A stretch of 64,000 nt of DNA, taken from assembly GCA_945266285.1 (NCBI GenBank), contig CALYOP010000003.1, positions 1 to 64,000 of the forward strand, given 5' to 3'. Below are positions 18,218 through 27,475 of the stretch, one piece after another. Source of the stretch: an uncultured Commensalibacter sp. GTDB taxonomy: Bacteria > Pseudomonadota > Alphaproteobacteria > Acetobacterales > Acetobacteraceae. Each line of letters begins with the position of its first letter. Position 1 is the first letter of the stretch. The notes under the pieces are model-generated. The model did no database searches. It was not told where the DNA came from and saw only the letters and a program-made list of their open reading frames with translations. Both the position numbers and the translations under genes were made by a program.

Positions 18218-18469
18218 TTAACCACCAGTTACAGGAGGAAGAATACCAACCTCATCACCAGAAGAAATTGGTGTTACATCATGAATAACGTTTAAATTAA
18301 CCACGAGTTTAAAGATATTTGCATCAGAAAGCACATCGGCCCATTGCGTATTACGATTCCTTAAATAATCAAGGAGTTCGGCTGTATTTTTACAACATTG
18401 TGCATCGATCTGTTCTTCTGAAATACCCAATGCCTCTTTTAAAAAGCCAAAATATCGAATGGTTATCAT
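18218..18469 (-). CDS. moaD: Molybdopterin synthase sulfur carrier subunit
   Basis: Ubiquitin-like sulfur carrier, 83 residues. It ends in the Gly-Gly (LPPVTGG) that is adenylated by MoeB, thiocarboxylated and then used by MoaE. It is the first gene of the minus-strand moaD-moaE-mobA-moeA-mogA operon, divergent from moaC across 160 nt. Confidence 0.93.
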   Translation of the reverse strand: MITIRYFGFLKEALGISEEQIDAQCCKNTAELLDYLRNRNTQWADVLSDANIFKLVVNLNVIHDVTPISSGDEVGILPPVTGG

Positions 18470-18576
18470 TGCTTTTTCAATCTTAAAAATTATATCAAAA
18501 ATATAAAGCTAAACGAATTATCTATTCAATTACCTGTTTGCCCGAATTAGGTAAGCAGAAAGACTGATTTATCCTA

Positions 18577-18591
18577 AACAAAACGTTTGTT
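18577..18591. promoter_or_regulatory. Palindrome in the moaD/moaC divergent promoter region
   Basis: AACAAA-ACG-TTTGTT, 6-bp arms with a 3-bp centre, 39 nt before the moaC ATG. It is a possible operator shared by the two divergent Moco units. The sequence is AT-rich, so chance is a real alternative. Confidence 0.25.
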
Positions 18592-18629
18592 AAACTAAAT
18601 TTAAAATTTCACTAAGTTAAGGATTCCAT

Positions 18630-19112
18630 ATGACCGAATTAACCCATTTTGACCAATTTGGTCAGGCACATATGGTTGATATTGCTGCAAAATCCTCCAC
18701 CAAAAGGATAGCACAAGCAACAGGCAGTATCCGCATGTCTCCACAAGCTTTTGCTATGTTGGATAATCCTGACAATCGAAAAGGCGACGTATTAGGAGTT
18801 GCGCGTATTGCTGCGATTCAAGGTGCGAAACAAACCGCTAATCTAATTCCACTTTGTCATCCTTTGGCTTTAACGCATATTCACGTCGATTTTGAAAAAG
18901 ATGAATCGCAACAACGTTTATCCATTTACGTGACAGCAGAAACAATCGGAAAAACCGGTGTAGAAATGGAAGCGTTAAGCGCCGTTTCCATAGGGTTGTT
19001 AACCGTTTATGATATGCTCAAAGCGGTTGATAAAAGCATGACGATTGAATCCATTTATCTGGTGCAAAAACAAGGTGGCGCCAGTGGTGAATTTAAAAGA
19101 ACACAAAAATAA
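18630..19112 (+). CDS. moaC: Cyclic pyranopterin monophosphate synthase
   Basis: Completes cyclic pyranopterin monophosphate formation from the MoaA product. It has 160 residues with all family landmarks: [38 protein letters not shown], the stretch [11 protein letters not shown] and [23 protein letters not shown] gives a ribosome site. Its stop codon overlaps the start of the NarX-type kinase gene by one base (TAATG), an unusual coupling of a cofactor enzyme to a sensor gene. Confidence 0.96.
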   Translation: MTELTHFDQFGQAHMVDIAAKSSTKRIAQATGSIRMSPQAFAMLDNPDNRKGDVLGVARIAAIQGAKQTANLIPLCHPLALTHIHVDFEKDESQQRLSIYVTAETIGKTGVEMEALSAVSIGLLTVYDMLKAVDKSMTIESIYLVQKQGGASGEFKRTQK

Positions 19113-20995
19113 TGATATCATTAAAACATTATCGACTGTCGACCAAATTATTATTTGCCGTTATTTTACGCGTCTTATTTGCGATATTTGTTACAAGTTT
19201 CGCTTTATCTTTCTTGTGGCAGCTTGAGAATGGCGGTATCGCCATTAATCACGCCGGCAGCTTAAGAATGCGTGTTTATCGTATGATCGCTTTATTAGAG
19301 CAAGGCAATAATCAAAATGAGCTCTTACAGGAAGAAAAACGATTTGTAATGGTCTTAAATAATTTAAGTAATATCCATTACAATAATGTTTTTTTTGAAG
19401 ATAATAAAACAAAGAAACAAATCAAAAATATCGAACAGATTTTCAATACCGATATCTTAACCATTTTTGGGAAATACAGAAATGAAGATTATAGGGTAAC
19501 GCCTGAAGATTTTGCAAAAATCGAAGTTTTCGTCAGTGAAATTGACGATTTTGTGCAAATGATTGAAAATAAAAACACCCGAAATATTGTATGGATCCGA
19601 TTTCTGCAAATATTGTTGATTGGTGTAATTATTGTTATTGCATTTGGCGAAATTTATGTTCTTTTTAAAATCGTTATCCGCCCTCTGAATACCTTAAAAA
19701 ACGGAATAAAGGAAATCAGCCAAGGAAATCTTGTTGAACGCGTACCAATTATTCGCAATGACGAATTTGGGGTTGTATCAAAAGGTTTCAATCATATGGC
19801 TGATAACCTACAAGATCTCTATGATAATCTGGAAAAGAAGGTTAGTGAAAAAGTATCGGCTCTTGAAGAAAAGAACCGTGAATTCTCAATTCTTTATGAT
19901 ATGACTGCGTTTCTTCACGGTTCGCATACGCAAGAAAATATGCTTAAGACTTTCTTAAAAAATATTATGCGTCTTGGTTATGCAAATGCGGGCGTAATTG
20001 GTCTGTTAAGTGAATCAAATGATCATATTAACTTTGCCTGTATCGAAGGATTACCCGAAGATATTGAGAGTATTCAAAAATGTAATAATCTTACCAATTG
20101 TTTTTTTGATATTTCGTATTTCAAGAATCAAACCAAAACACAAACGATTAATGTGAAGGATAAAAATGGATTTTTAATCCCGGAATGTATTAAAATTTTC
20201 TTTAATTACATCGTTGTGTTTCCGCTTAGACATCTGGATAAACGTATCGGTTTTATGGTTTTGTATTTTCGCAAAGATCAACCTAATCCAGAAAATCATG
20301 CTCTTATTGAAACTCTTACCAGTCAATTGGCGATTAGTATAGAGAACTACCAGCTTGCCCTACGCGACAAACAACTTGCTGTATTGGAAGAAAGAAATTT
20401 GATTGCCCAAGGACTGCACGATAGTATTGCCCAATCGCTATCCTTTCTCAATCTGCAAATTCAAATGCTGAAAACGGCATTGACGCAACATGAAGAAGCA
20501 CGAACCCAAAAAAGCTTGGCTTATATCCAACGCGGTATTCAGGAATGTTATGATGATGTTCGAGAATTGCTTTTAAATTTCCGAACACGTATTGCTCAGG
20601 GAAGTTTTAAAGATACCGTTCATAATCTTTTGGCTCGTCTTGAAAAACAAACCGGAATCAATGTGATAACGCATGGTTTAGATCGTGAATATTTCCTTAC
20701 CCGGGAACAAGAGCTTCAGGTTATCTTTATATTTCAAGAAGCACTTTCCAATATTCGAAAGCATTCTCAAGCAAAAAATGTTGTTGTTGACTTCAGTTAT
20801 ACTGATAAATTTGTAATGAGTATAAAAGATGATGGATGTGGGTTTGACAAAGAAAATATAGAGAAAAAGAAATCGAATCATGTTGGTTTATCCATTATGG
20901 CGGAAAGAGCTGCCAATATTATGGGTGAAGTCACAATTCACTCTAATCCCCAACATGGAACGCAAGTCATTTTAACGCTCCCTCAAAAACAGTAA
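19112..20995 (+). CDS. narX: NarX-type nitrate/nitrite sensor histidine kinase
   Basis: A 627-residue membrane sensor kinase. A first helix spans about 12-36. The periplasmic P-box INHAGSLRMRVYRMIALL at 45-62 closely matches the nitrate-binding P-box of NarX/NarQ. The second helix is at 159-188, a HAMP domain at about 190-242, a GAF-like central region at about 260-415 with several Cys residues, and a HisKA_3 dimerisation helix with the phospho-acceptor His436 in LIAQGLHDSIAQSL. The ATPase domain ends the protein (FQEALSNIRKHSQAKNVVV; DDGCGFD). It starts within the moaC stop and is followed after 11 nt by its response regulator. NarX rather than NarQ is chosen by context; the family call is strong. 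Confidence 0.9.
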   Translation: MISLKHYRLSTKLLFAVILRVLFAIFVTSFALSFLWQLENGGIAINHAGSLRMRVYRMIALLEQGNNQNELLQEEKRFVMVLNNLSNIHYNNVFFEDNKTKKQIKNIEQIFNTDILTIFGKYRNEDYRVTPEDFAKIEVFVSEIDDFVQMIENKNTRNIVWIRFLQILLIGVIIVIAFGEIYVLFKIVIRPLNTLKNGIKEISQGNLVERVPIIRNDEFGVVSKGFNHMADNLQDLYDNLEKKVSEKVSALEEKNREFSILYDMTAFLHGSHTQENMLKTFLKNIMRLGYANAGVIGLLSESNDHINFACIEGLPEDIESIQKCNNLTNCFFDISYFKNQTKTQTINVKDKNGFLIPECIKIFFNYIVVFPLRHLDKRIGFMVLYFRKDQPNPENHALIETLTSQLAISIENYQLALRDKQLAVLEERNLIAQGLHDSIAQSLSFLNLQIQMLKTALTQHEEARTQKSLAYIQRGIQECYDDVRELLLNFRTRIAQGSFKDTVHNLLARLEKQTGINVITHGLDREYFLTREQELQVIFIFQEALSNIRKHSQAKNVVVDFSYTDKFVMSIKDDGCGFDKENIEKKKSNHVGLSIMAERAANIMGEVTIHSNPQHGTQVILTLPQKQ

Positions 20996-21006
20996 GAATA
21001 AAAAGA

Positions 21007-21666
21007 ATGACCGATAATAAAATTAAAATTTTACTTGTAGATGACCATACGCTGTTTCGCAGTGGCCTAAGATTTTTATTAGAAACGCAAAAGAATTTCG
21101 AAATCGTAGGCGAGGCCTCTGATGGGTTGGAAGGGATTAAACTCGTCGAAGCTCTCCACCCAGATATCGTTTTACTTGATCTTGATATGCCAATAATGGG
21201 TGGACGTGAAGCTTTGGCACAATTGGTGAATAGCCACCCTGACCTTATTATTTTGGTTTTAACCGTATCCGAAGCAAACGAGGACTTGATTGAATGCATG
21301 CGCCTCGGTGCAAAAGGCTATTTGCTTAAAAACATCGAAGCCGATTTTCTTTTAAAAAGTATTAACAAAGCTTTGGAAGGCGATAGTGTTCTTTCCCCTG
21401 AAATGACGACCAAACTTGTAAACCAGCTTAGAAAACCGGATTCACAAGAAACCAGTGACAAACTTTATGAAAGTCTGACCCCTAGAGAAATGGAAACCCT
21501 GATCTGGTTAACCAAAGGCGTTAGTAATAAAGTTATTGCACGAAGCCTGAACCTGACGGAAAGCACGGTCAAAGTTCACGTACAAAATATATTACGCAAA
21601 TTGAATCTGCATAGCCGTGTTCAAGCCGCGGTTTATGCGTTAGAAAACGGTCTTGATAAAATCTAG
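21007..21666 (+). CDS. narL: NarL-type response regulator
   Basis: A 219-residue response regulator. The receiver domain has the acidic pair in LLVDDHTLFRSG, phospho-acceptor Asp58 in VLLDLDMPIMGG, switch Thr in LVLTVSE and Lys in KGYLLKN. A LuxR/NarL-type helix-turn-helix follows (LTPREMETLIWLTKGVSNK and TESTVKVHVQNILRKL). It is cytoplasmic, activated by the adjacent NarX-type kinase, and likely controls narK-narGHJI. A NarL-like heptamer is present upstream of narK. Its stop overlaps that of the convergent moeB by 4 nt. Confidence 0.9.
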   Translation: MTDNKIKILLVDDHTLFRSGLRFLLETQKNFEIVGEASDGLEGIKLVEALHPDIVLLDLDMPIMGGREALAQLVNSHPDLIILVLTVSEANEDLIECMRLGAKGYLLKNIEADFLLKSINKALEGDSVLSPEMTTKLVNQLRKPDSQETSDKLYESLTPREMETLIWLTKGVSNKVIARSLNLTESTVKVHVQNILRKLNLHSRVQAAVYALENGLDKI

Positions 21667-22424
21667 CTGTTTTCCTTCAACCGAGCGTTGCATATTTGAC
21701 AATGCGGATTGGGTGTCACTTTTAATGGATATTCTTTTAGACTTAAAACATCATAATGAAACAAGGTGCCAACGGCACTTTCACCAATACCCACAATCAG
21801 TTTGATTGCTTCTGCGGCTTGCCGGGCACCAATAATCCCTACCAAAGGTGAAAAGACACCAGAAAAAGAACAATTATCCTGCTCATTTTCTGATTGATCA
21901 AATAAACACGCATAACAAGGCGATTTCGAATCACGAGGATCAAAAACGGTAAGTTGCCCCTCAAATCTTAAAGCAGAACCAAAAACCATGGGGACTTTTG
22001 TCGCTACTGAGGCTTTATTAACCATATGCCGTGTTTTGAAATTATCGCTACAATCAACGATAACATCATGAGATTCACATAAGGTGGTTAAAGCTTTTTG
22101 ATCTAACCGTAAAGAAATTGGCATTACACTGATTTCGCTATTCTGACGTGCTATATAATCAGCCATTGCTTCGGCTTTTAATTGTCCGATATTTTCGTTT
22201 GTATAATGTGTTTGACGTTGCAGGTTAGACATATCAACAACATCATCATCAATTATTGTTAAAGAACCAACACCTGATGCTGCAAGAAAAGGTATAACCG
22301 TACACCCTAACCCACCGCATCCCATAACTAATATCCGACTATCCATGATCTTTTGTTGTCCAACAAGATCAATTTTTGGAAGTAAAATGTGGCGGCTATA
22401 GCGTAGAAGTTGTTCTTGTTTCAT
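21663..22424 (-). CDS. moeB: Molybdopterin-synthase adenylyltransferase (MoeB/ThiF family)
   Basis: E1-like enzyme that adenylates the MoaD C-terminus; 253 residues. Nucleotide-binding motif VMGCGGLGCTVIPFLAASGVG, Arg-containing SNLQRQTHYT, DCSDNFKTRHMVNKA and two zinc-binding Cys pairs (PCYACLF and HCQICNA) are visible. ThiF of thiamine synthesis is a close homologue, but the position at the end of the Moco/nitrate island supports MoeB; a dual role is possible because no separate thiF is seen in this window. Confidence 0.88.
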   Translation of the reverse strand: MKQEQLLRYSRHILLPKIDLVGQQKIMDSRILVMGCGGLGCTVIPFLAASGVGSLTIIDDDVVDMSNLQRQTHYTNENIGQLKAEAMADYIARQNSEISVMPISLRLDQKALTTLCESHDVIVDCSDNFKTRHMVNKASVATKVPMVFGSALRFEGQLTVFDPRDSKSPCYACLFDQSENEQDNCSFSGVFSPLVGIIGARQAAEAIKLIVGIGESAVGTLFHYDVLSLKEYPLKVTPNPHCQICNARLKENS

Positions 22425-22760
22425 TACTTTTTTTCATAAACAATCTATGTTAAATATATCCTAACCTTTAGTTATTATAGATGCATACACGTTCTGGCAT
22501 ATTCAATCCATCCAAATACAGAAAAAACGTGTACGTAAATTTGTCGACAAACATAAAGTAACTTATATCAATAACAGAGCATATAGGTCGATTGTTCTAA
22601 TTGGTTTTGTTAAATCGATTATCGTTACACCGCCAAAGTAATTAGGCAACTATAGGTAGAATAAGATAAATTATTACACTTATGGGTAATAGTTAAATAT
22701 CAAGAAAGCCCTTACTTGATTCGTAAAAGCTATTCATTGCAACAATGAGGCAAAACCGTT
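22425..22760. other. Gap of 336 nt between moeB and the porin gene
   Basis: AT-rich divergent promoter region. It holds a perfect palindrome TTTGTCGACAAA at 22540-22551 and CATTG-CAA-CAATG just before the porin ribosome site. A stop-to-stop plus-strand frame of about 58 codons (from about 22472) has no start codon or recognisable domain. No RNA gene seen. Confidence 0.5.
22540..22551. promoter_or_regulatory. 12-bp perfect palindrome upstream of the porin gene
   Basis: TTTGTCGACAAA, self-complementary over all 12 bases, about 210 nt before the porin ATG and 116 nt before moeB. It is a plausible dimeric operator; regulator unknown. Confidence 0.3.
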
Positions 22761-24485
22761 ATGAATCAAGCAATTACTACAATTCAAACTCATTTACCTT
22801 TAAAACCTTTTTCTACATCTTTATTTAAGAAAACAAAACGAAAAAATAAATACTTTTTTCTATTACTTCTGGCAACAATTTTTACAAATCCGCTTTACGC
22901 AAGTGCTGCGGAACAGAAACAAAATAATTCTGATCTTAACAAAACTACAACCTCTGATATCAATATTCCCTCTAATCGTTGCAAAGGGGTTGTCACAGCC
23001 GCAGGAAAATACGGTGAAAGCCGTCATCCTGATTGGGGACTGTTTAATACCAATAGTGGTTTTGGTGCCGTTGGTGGTTACTCATGGTTTAGCTTTGGCC
23101 CCTACGCACCTTATGGACAAGCAAGATGGGCCGAAGATTGGAGTGGCCTTTGCAATGACCCCAATAAAGACAAAGATTGGTTTAATCGATTAAAATATGT
23201 TGCGCTCAATGACTCTGGATCAATCTGGATCAGTTTCAGTGGCAATGAACGTCTTCGTTACGTTTATGACAGTAAACCTTTTATGGGATTTACAAAAAAA
23301 ACAGATTCCAATCGTTTGTTATTACGTAGCTTATATGGTGCTGATCTTCATGTTGGATCTCATGTTCGTGCTTATGCCGAGTTAATCAATGCCGTTGCAG
23401 GCGGAAGTAACACTTTTGGCTATCAAACCGGTTTCCAAAGAAAGCGTCTTGACCTTCAACAAGGATTTCTAGAATTAAAAGCAAATCTTGTTGGTGCAAA
23501 AACCGGAATTATGGGCGGTCGACAATTTTTCCTTGATGGCCCACCATCGATTACCTCACCACGCGAATTAACCAATGTTCGCCAAAGCTGGGATGGGGTT
23601 AGAGCTTATGCTTTTTGGAAAAGATTTCGGGTAGATTTATTCGATTTCTGGCAAACTGATCTTGGTGACCGACATATTTTTGGTTATGGACCAAGCTATA
23701 ATGCCCGTCTTTATGGGGGTTATGCAAGTCTGGCTATGCCAGAATTCAACGCATTAGGAAAAGAAAGCAAGATTTTTGTTGATGCATTCTTTCTTGGTTA
23801 TCTTTACAAAGGTGGACTTCCTACCGCTAACATAGGCGGATTACAACCGGGTTCTTCCCGTCGTGACAATATCGGCGGTAGAGTTAGTGGTAACTTGGGT
23901 GTAATCAATTTCGATATCACAGGTATTTATCAAGGTGGCGAATTCCGTCCTGCTAAAAATATAGGAGATTCCCGTCCTGTAAATGCTTTTGCCATTAATA
24001 CCTTGTTTTCTTACACGGTAAATAACGTCCCAGGAAAGCTAACTTTAGGCTTACAAAGTGATTATTTCTCTGGAGGAAATTACCATAAAAATCATGGTTC
24101 TGTTGGCAATTTTGCGGTTCCCTATTTTCCAGCCGCAAATTACCTGGATATGATGCTTTATCTAACCTCTTCAAATAGTATCAGCACCGGTCCATTAATT
24201 ACTTATAATCCAACAAAGAAATCTTTGATCAAACTACACGCACCTGTTTTATGGCGTGCCAATACAAATGACACGATTTACGGGACAGGTTTCAACTATC
24301 CAATAAGAGATAATTACTCTGGAGGTTTTATTGGCGCTGTACCGCAACTTACACTAAGTTACGCTATTGCTCCCCATTTAGTTTGGACGAATGATTTTGC
24401 TGGATTTATTGGATCGCATTCTATTCGGCAAGCAGGAGCCAAAAACGGTTCTTTCGTAATGGAATCATTAGATTTCCGTTTTTAA
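22761..24485 (+). CDS. Alginate-export-type outer-membrane porin
   Basis: A 574-residue outer-membrane beta-barrel protein related to the alginate export (AlgE-like) family. An extended basic N-region precedes the signal hydrophobic core (KYFFLLLLATIFTNPLYASA), cleavage near residue 50. The mature part has the family core: SGNERLRYVYDSKPF, LLLRSLYGADLHVGSHVRAY, KTGIMGGRQFFLDGP and DGVRAYAFWKRFRVDLFDF, and the C-terminus ends in an aromatic outer-membrane signature (MESLDFRF). In acetic acid bacteria such proteins usually serve as uptake channels for organic substrates rather than alginate, so the substrate is open. It stands alone, divergent from moeB, and is followed by a 13-bp inverted repeat that may end its transcript. 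Confidence 0.82.
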   Translation: MNQAITTIQTHLPLKPFSTSLFKKTKRKNKYFFLLLLATIFTNPLYASAAEQKQNNSDLNKTTTSDINIPSNRCKGVVTAAGKYGESRHPDWGLFNTNSGFGAVGGYSWFSFGPYAPYGQARWAEDWSGLCNDPNKDKDWFNRLKYVALNDSGSIWISFSGNERLRYVYDSKPFMGFTKKTDSNRLLLRSLYGADLHVGSHVRAYAELINAVAGGSNTFGYQTGFQRKRLDLQQGFLELKANLVGAKTGIMGGRQFFLDGPPSITSPRELTNVRQSWDGVRAYAFWKRFRVDLFDFWQTDLGDRHIFGYGPSYNARLYGGYASLAMPEFNALGKESKIFVDAFFLGYLYKGGLPTANIGGLQPGSSRRDNIGGRVSGNLGVINFDITGIYQGGEFRPAKNIGDSRPVNAFAINTLFSYTVNNVPGKLTLGLQSDYFSGGNYHKNHGSVGNFAVPYFPAANYLDMMLYLTSSNSISTGPLITYNPTKKSLIKLHAPVLWRANTNDTIYGTGFNYPIRDNYSGGFIGAVPQLTLSYAIAPHLVWTNDFAGFIGSHSIRQAGAKNGSFVMESLDFRF

Positions 24486-24509
24486 TTTAAATAACTTGAG
24501 CTAAATATT

Positions 24510-24563
24510 ATGATGCTTTGACAGATTAATCATTGAAAAGATAATAACCAGTCAAAGCATCAT
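24510..24563. repeat. 13-bp perfect inverted repeat after the porin gene
   Basis: ATGATGCTTTGAC (24510-24522) and GTCAAAGCATCAT (24551-24563) with a 28-nt loop, followed by TTTAATTT. It could be an unusually long-looped terminator or a stabilising 3' stem of the porin mRNA. No nearby copies seen. Confidence 0.6.
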
Positions 24564-24688
24564 TTAATTTAACAATTAACTTATTAAATTTATTACCTGC
24601 TAATCCTTTTATTTATATTTTGTTGACCGTTAATCGTATATTACGATACAGAGTTTTAATTTTATACTTAATATAATACGGTTACGAA

Positions 24689-26155
24689 ATGCAAAAAGGA
24701 CAAAAAATATCCGTTGTCTGTATCGGTGCTGGCCCTGCAGGCCTTACTGCAGCCTATATACTGGGAAAAAATAACGTAAAAGTAACCGTTCTTGAAAAAA
24801 ATCCTGTATATGTTGGTGGTATTTCACGAACCGAAATTTATAAAGGTTTTGCTTTCGATATCGGAGGGCATCGCTTTTTTTCAAAATCCCAAGAAATAGA
24901 AACCTTATGGAAAGAGCTTCTTGGCGAAGCATTGCTGTTACGATCGCGTAAATCTCGAATTTTATATAAACGAAAATTCTTTGATTACCCTTTGCGTGCT
25001 GGAAACGCACTTCGACAGCTTGGAATTATTGAAACATTACGCTGCATAATTTCTTATATACATGTCAGACTTTACCCCAATCGTAATCCCCAAAATTTTC
25101 AAGATTGGGTAACAAATCATTTTGGTAAGCGTCTTTATACTATTTTTTTCCGATCCTATACGGAAAAAGTCTGGGGCGTTCCTTGTACTCAAATCTCTGC
25201 GGACTGGGCAGCTCAACGTATAAAAGGGCTTTCACTATCCAAAGCAATTTGGAATGCATTATGGTTCAAAAAGCAAAAACAGAATTCTAAAAACGTTATT
25301 AAAACATTGATCGGCAGCTTTCATTATCCAAGACGTGGTCCTGGAATGTTATGGGAAAAAACAAAGGATCGTATTAAGCAACAAGGAAATGAAGTTTTGC
25401 TTGGTATGAATGTTGTTGAAATTAATCTTTTAAAAGATAAAACATGGCAAATCATAACGGAAGATCCTACACAAAAACGCCATGAATTTTTTGCAGATCA
25501 TGTGATTTCTTCAATGCCAATCCGTGAACTCGGAGAAATTCTTAAACCTACCCTACCTAAAGTTGCAAAAATTGCTGCAGCCTCACTTCAATATCGTGAT
25601 TTCCTTACCGTTGCTTTAATTACAAAAGGGAAAAGCCTGTTTGATGATAATTGGATCTATATCCATGATCCATCGGTTCAAGTCGGCCGTATTCAGAATT
25701 TTAAATCCTGGTCCCCCGAAATGGTTCCTGATTTGGCATATAATTGCTATGGGTTAGAATATTTCTGTTTTGAAACTGACAAAATCTGGTCGATGCCAAA
25801 CGATGAGCTAATCCATATGGCCATCAATGAAATGACACAGATTGGATTAATTGTTCCAAGCGACGTTGTGGATGGGGTCGTCATACGTCAACCAAAAGCA
25901 TATCCTGTTTACGATGACCATTATGATACGAATGTTAAAACTTTACAAAATGTTTTAGAAAATGATTATGCAGGCTTACATCTCGTAGGCCGCAATGGAA
26001 TGCATAAATATAATAACCAAGACCATGCCATGATGACGGCTATACTAACCGTAAAAAATATCCTCGCTGGATACCAAAAATACGATGTATGGACGGTTAA
26101 TGAAGATGCCGAATATCATGAAGAAGACAAGATTACATCTTCAAAAGATATTTAA
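24689..26155 (+). CDS. FAD-dependent oxidoreductase, UDP-galactopyranose-mutase-like
   Basis: A 488-residue flavoprotein with an N-terminal FAD fold (VVCIGAGPAGLTAAYILGKN, acidic end VLEKN at about 34-38), then GGISRTEIYKGFAFDIGGHR, the amine-oxidase/UDP-galactopyranose-mutase-like second motif. The C-terminal FAD contact LHLVGRNGMHKYNNQDHAM is also visible. Members occur in polysaccharide gene clusters beside glycosyltransferases and are often annotated as protoporphyrinogen-oxidase-like or Glf-like. Here the next gene, 66 nt on, is a GT-C-type membrane protein, supporting a role in a surface sugar pathway. The exact reaction is not known. Confidence 0.75.
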   Translation: MQKGQKISVVCIGAGPAGLTAAYILGKNNVKVTVLEKNPVYVGGISRTEIYKGFAFDIGGHRFFSKSQEIETLWKELLGEALLLRSRKSRILYKRKFFDYPLRAGNALRQLGIIETLRCIISYIHVRLYPNRNPQNFQDWVTNHFGKRLYTIFFRSYTEKVWGVPCTQISADWAAQRIKGLSLSKAIWNALWFKKQKQNSKNVIKTLIGSFHYPRRGPGMLWEKTKDRIKQQGNEVLLGMNVVEINLLKDKTWQIITEDPTQKRHEFFADHVISSMPIRELGEILKPTLPKVAKIAAASLQYRDFLTVALITKGKSLFDDNWIYIHDPSVQVGRIQNFKSWSPEMVPDLAYNCYGLEYFCFETDKIWSMPNDELIHMAINEMTQIGLIVPSDVVDGVVIRQPKAYPVYDDHYDTNVKTLQNVLENDYAGLHLVGRNGMHKYNNQDHAMMTAILTVKNILAGYQKYDVWTVNEDAEYHEEDKITSSKDI

Positions 26156-26221
26156 TCTAAAACATCTTTGATTATGACATACCCAATATGAACATTTTTT
26201 AAGATGATAGGATAACTAATT

Positions 26222-27475
26222 GTGAATAAATGGGAAAACCGTTTTCTGTATCTAACTGCAATCCTACTCGGAAGCATCGTTATCATAAAAGCTGCTTCGT
26301 GTTCTATGACATGGGATGAATCATGGACATATATTCATTATACACGACGCTGGGCTGATTTACTTACGCTTGATTATGCGAATAATCATCTTTTTAATTC
26401 ATTATTAATTCGCCTTTCGCTTCTTTTTACGGGTACTAATTCAGAAATTGTTATTCGTCTTCCTAATATTTTGGCGGCAGTTGCTTATCTTGCAGCCTGT
26501 CTTTCCATGTTGCCTTTTGTCCGATACCGCAAAACTTTTTTTATTTTTCAAGTTGGTATGCCTTTTCTAATTGATTATTTCTCGCTTGCACGAGGATATG
26601 GCCTTGCTGCTGGGCTAATTGAACTGGCATTAGTTATCGGTTTTTTTAGACCTGTTAAAAACGGGTCTTTTATTTTGTTTGGATTATGTTTGGGCGCTGC
26701 AAATCTTACCAGCTTCCCATTGGCAATCGCTTCTCTTATTTTTTGTGCAATCTTTGTAATACTCCACATAAAAAAAGTGCCTTTTGCACTCATAAATTCC
26801 TGTAAAAACTTCATATTTTGGTCTGTTATTATTGAGCTTATTTTAACAGCAATAATAGCCTTACTCTGTCTTGAACATGTTTCACATTCGGATGCTGGCG
26901 TTTTTGGATCTTATGACGGTTGGTATAAAGCTATTCCACAAAATATTATTTTACAAAATTTTGGAGCTTGGGAAGCCTATTGGCTGACACCTTATATACT
27001 CATTGGCTGTGCTTTATTCTTTATCAGTCAAATCCGCAATCTAAGCATGCGCAGTTTAATATTAATCAGTGTAGGACTGTTTTCGATAGGAAGTATTTGT
27101 ATACTCAGTTTTATATTTCACAAACCTATTCCAACCGCAAGGGTACTCATCCCATGGTATCCATTTTGGGTTTTAGGTTTTCTCTCTTTGCTTGAAGATG
27201 TTCCTATTCACTCAAAATTCTTTAAACCTCTTTATATCCAAGCGGTTTCATGTGTAATTTGTTGTTGTATTACATTATCGTTTATTCATCATCTAAATTT
27301 CCATAAATTTGAGGATTACTCAAATGAAGATCATATTCAAAGCGAGCTAGCACATGCCATGTCGAGCCCCAATCATTGTTTGAAACCCAGTATTGCTGCC
27401 CCACCGCATGATTACTATTTATTACGTTGGTTTGGAACATTTACACCCGAAAGCTTCCCAAGATGCCGACAATAG
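26222..27475 (+). CDS. GT-C-type integral membrane glycosyltransferase-like protein
   Basis: A 417-residue, very hydrophobic protein with about ten predicted membrane helices. A GTG start is preceded by AGGATAAC. After the first helix comes MTWDESWTYIHYTRRW (residues 29-44), an acidic first-loop motif like that of GT-C glycosyltransferases (ArnT/PMT-like) that use polyprenyl-phosphate sugars. FSLARGYGLAAGLIEL and late NHCLKPSIAAPPHDYYLLRW segments are also typical of such proteins. The next-door flavoprotein is a possible partner. The fold is inferred from topology and the DE motif; donor and acceptor unknown. Confidence 0.62.
   Translation: MNKWENRFLYLTAILLGSIVIIKAASCSMTWDESWTYIHYTRRWADLLTLDYANNHLFNSLLIRLSLLFTGTNSEIVIRLPNILAAVAYLAACLSMLPFVRYRKTFFIFQVGMPFLIDYFSLARGYGLAAGLIELALVIGFFRPVKNGSFILFGLCLGAANLTSFPLAIASLIFCAIFVILHIKKVPFALINSCKNFIFWSVIIELILTAIIALLCLEHVSHSDAGVFGSYDGWYKAIPQNIILQNFGAWEAYWLTPYILIGCALFFISQIRNLSMRSLILISVGLFSIGSICILSFIFHKPIPTARVLIPWYPFWVLGFLSLLEDVPIHSKFFKPLYIQAVSCVICCCITLSFIHHLNFHKFEDYSNEDHIQSELAHAMSSPNHCLKPSIAAPPHDYYLLRWFGTFTPESFPRCRQ

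Noticed and set aside
22472..22640. Plus-strand frame of about 58 codons in the moeB/porin gap, considered as a transposase remnant
   Set aside because: No start codon, no catalytic motif, no flanking inverted repeats; likely chance in AT-rich DNA.
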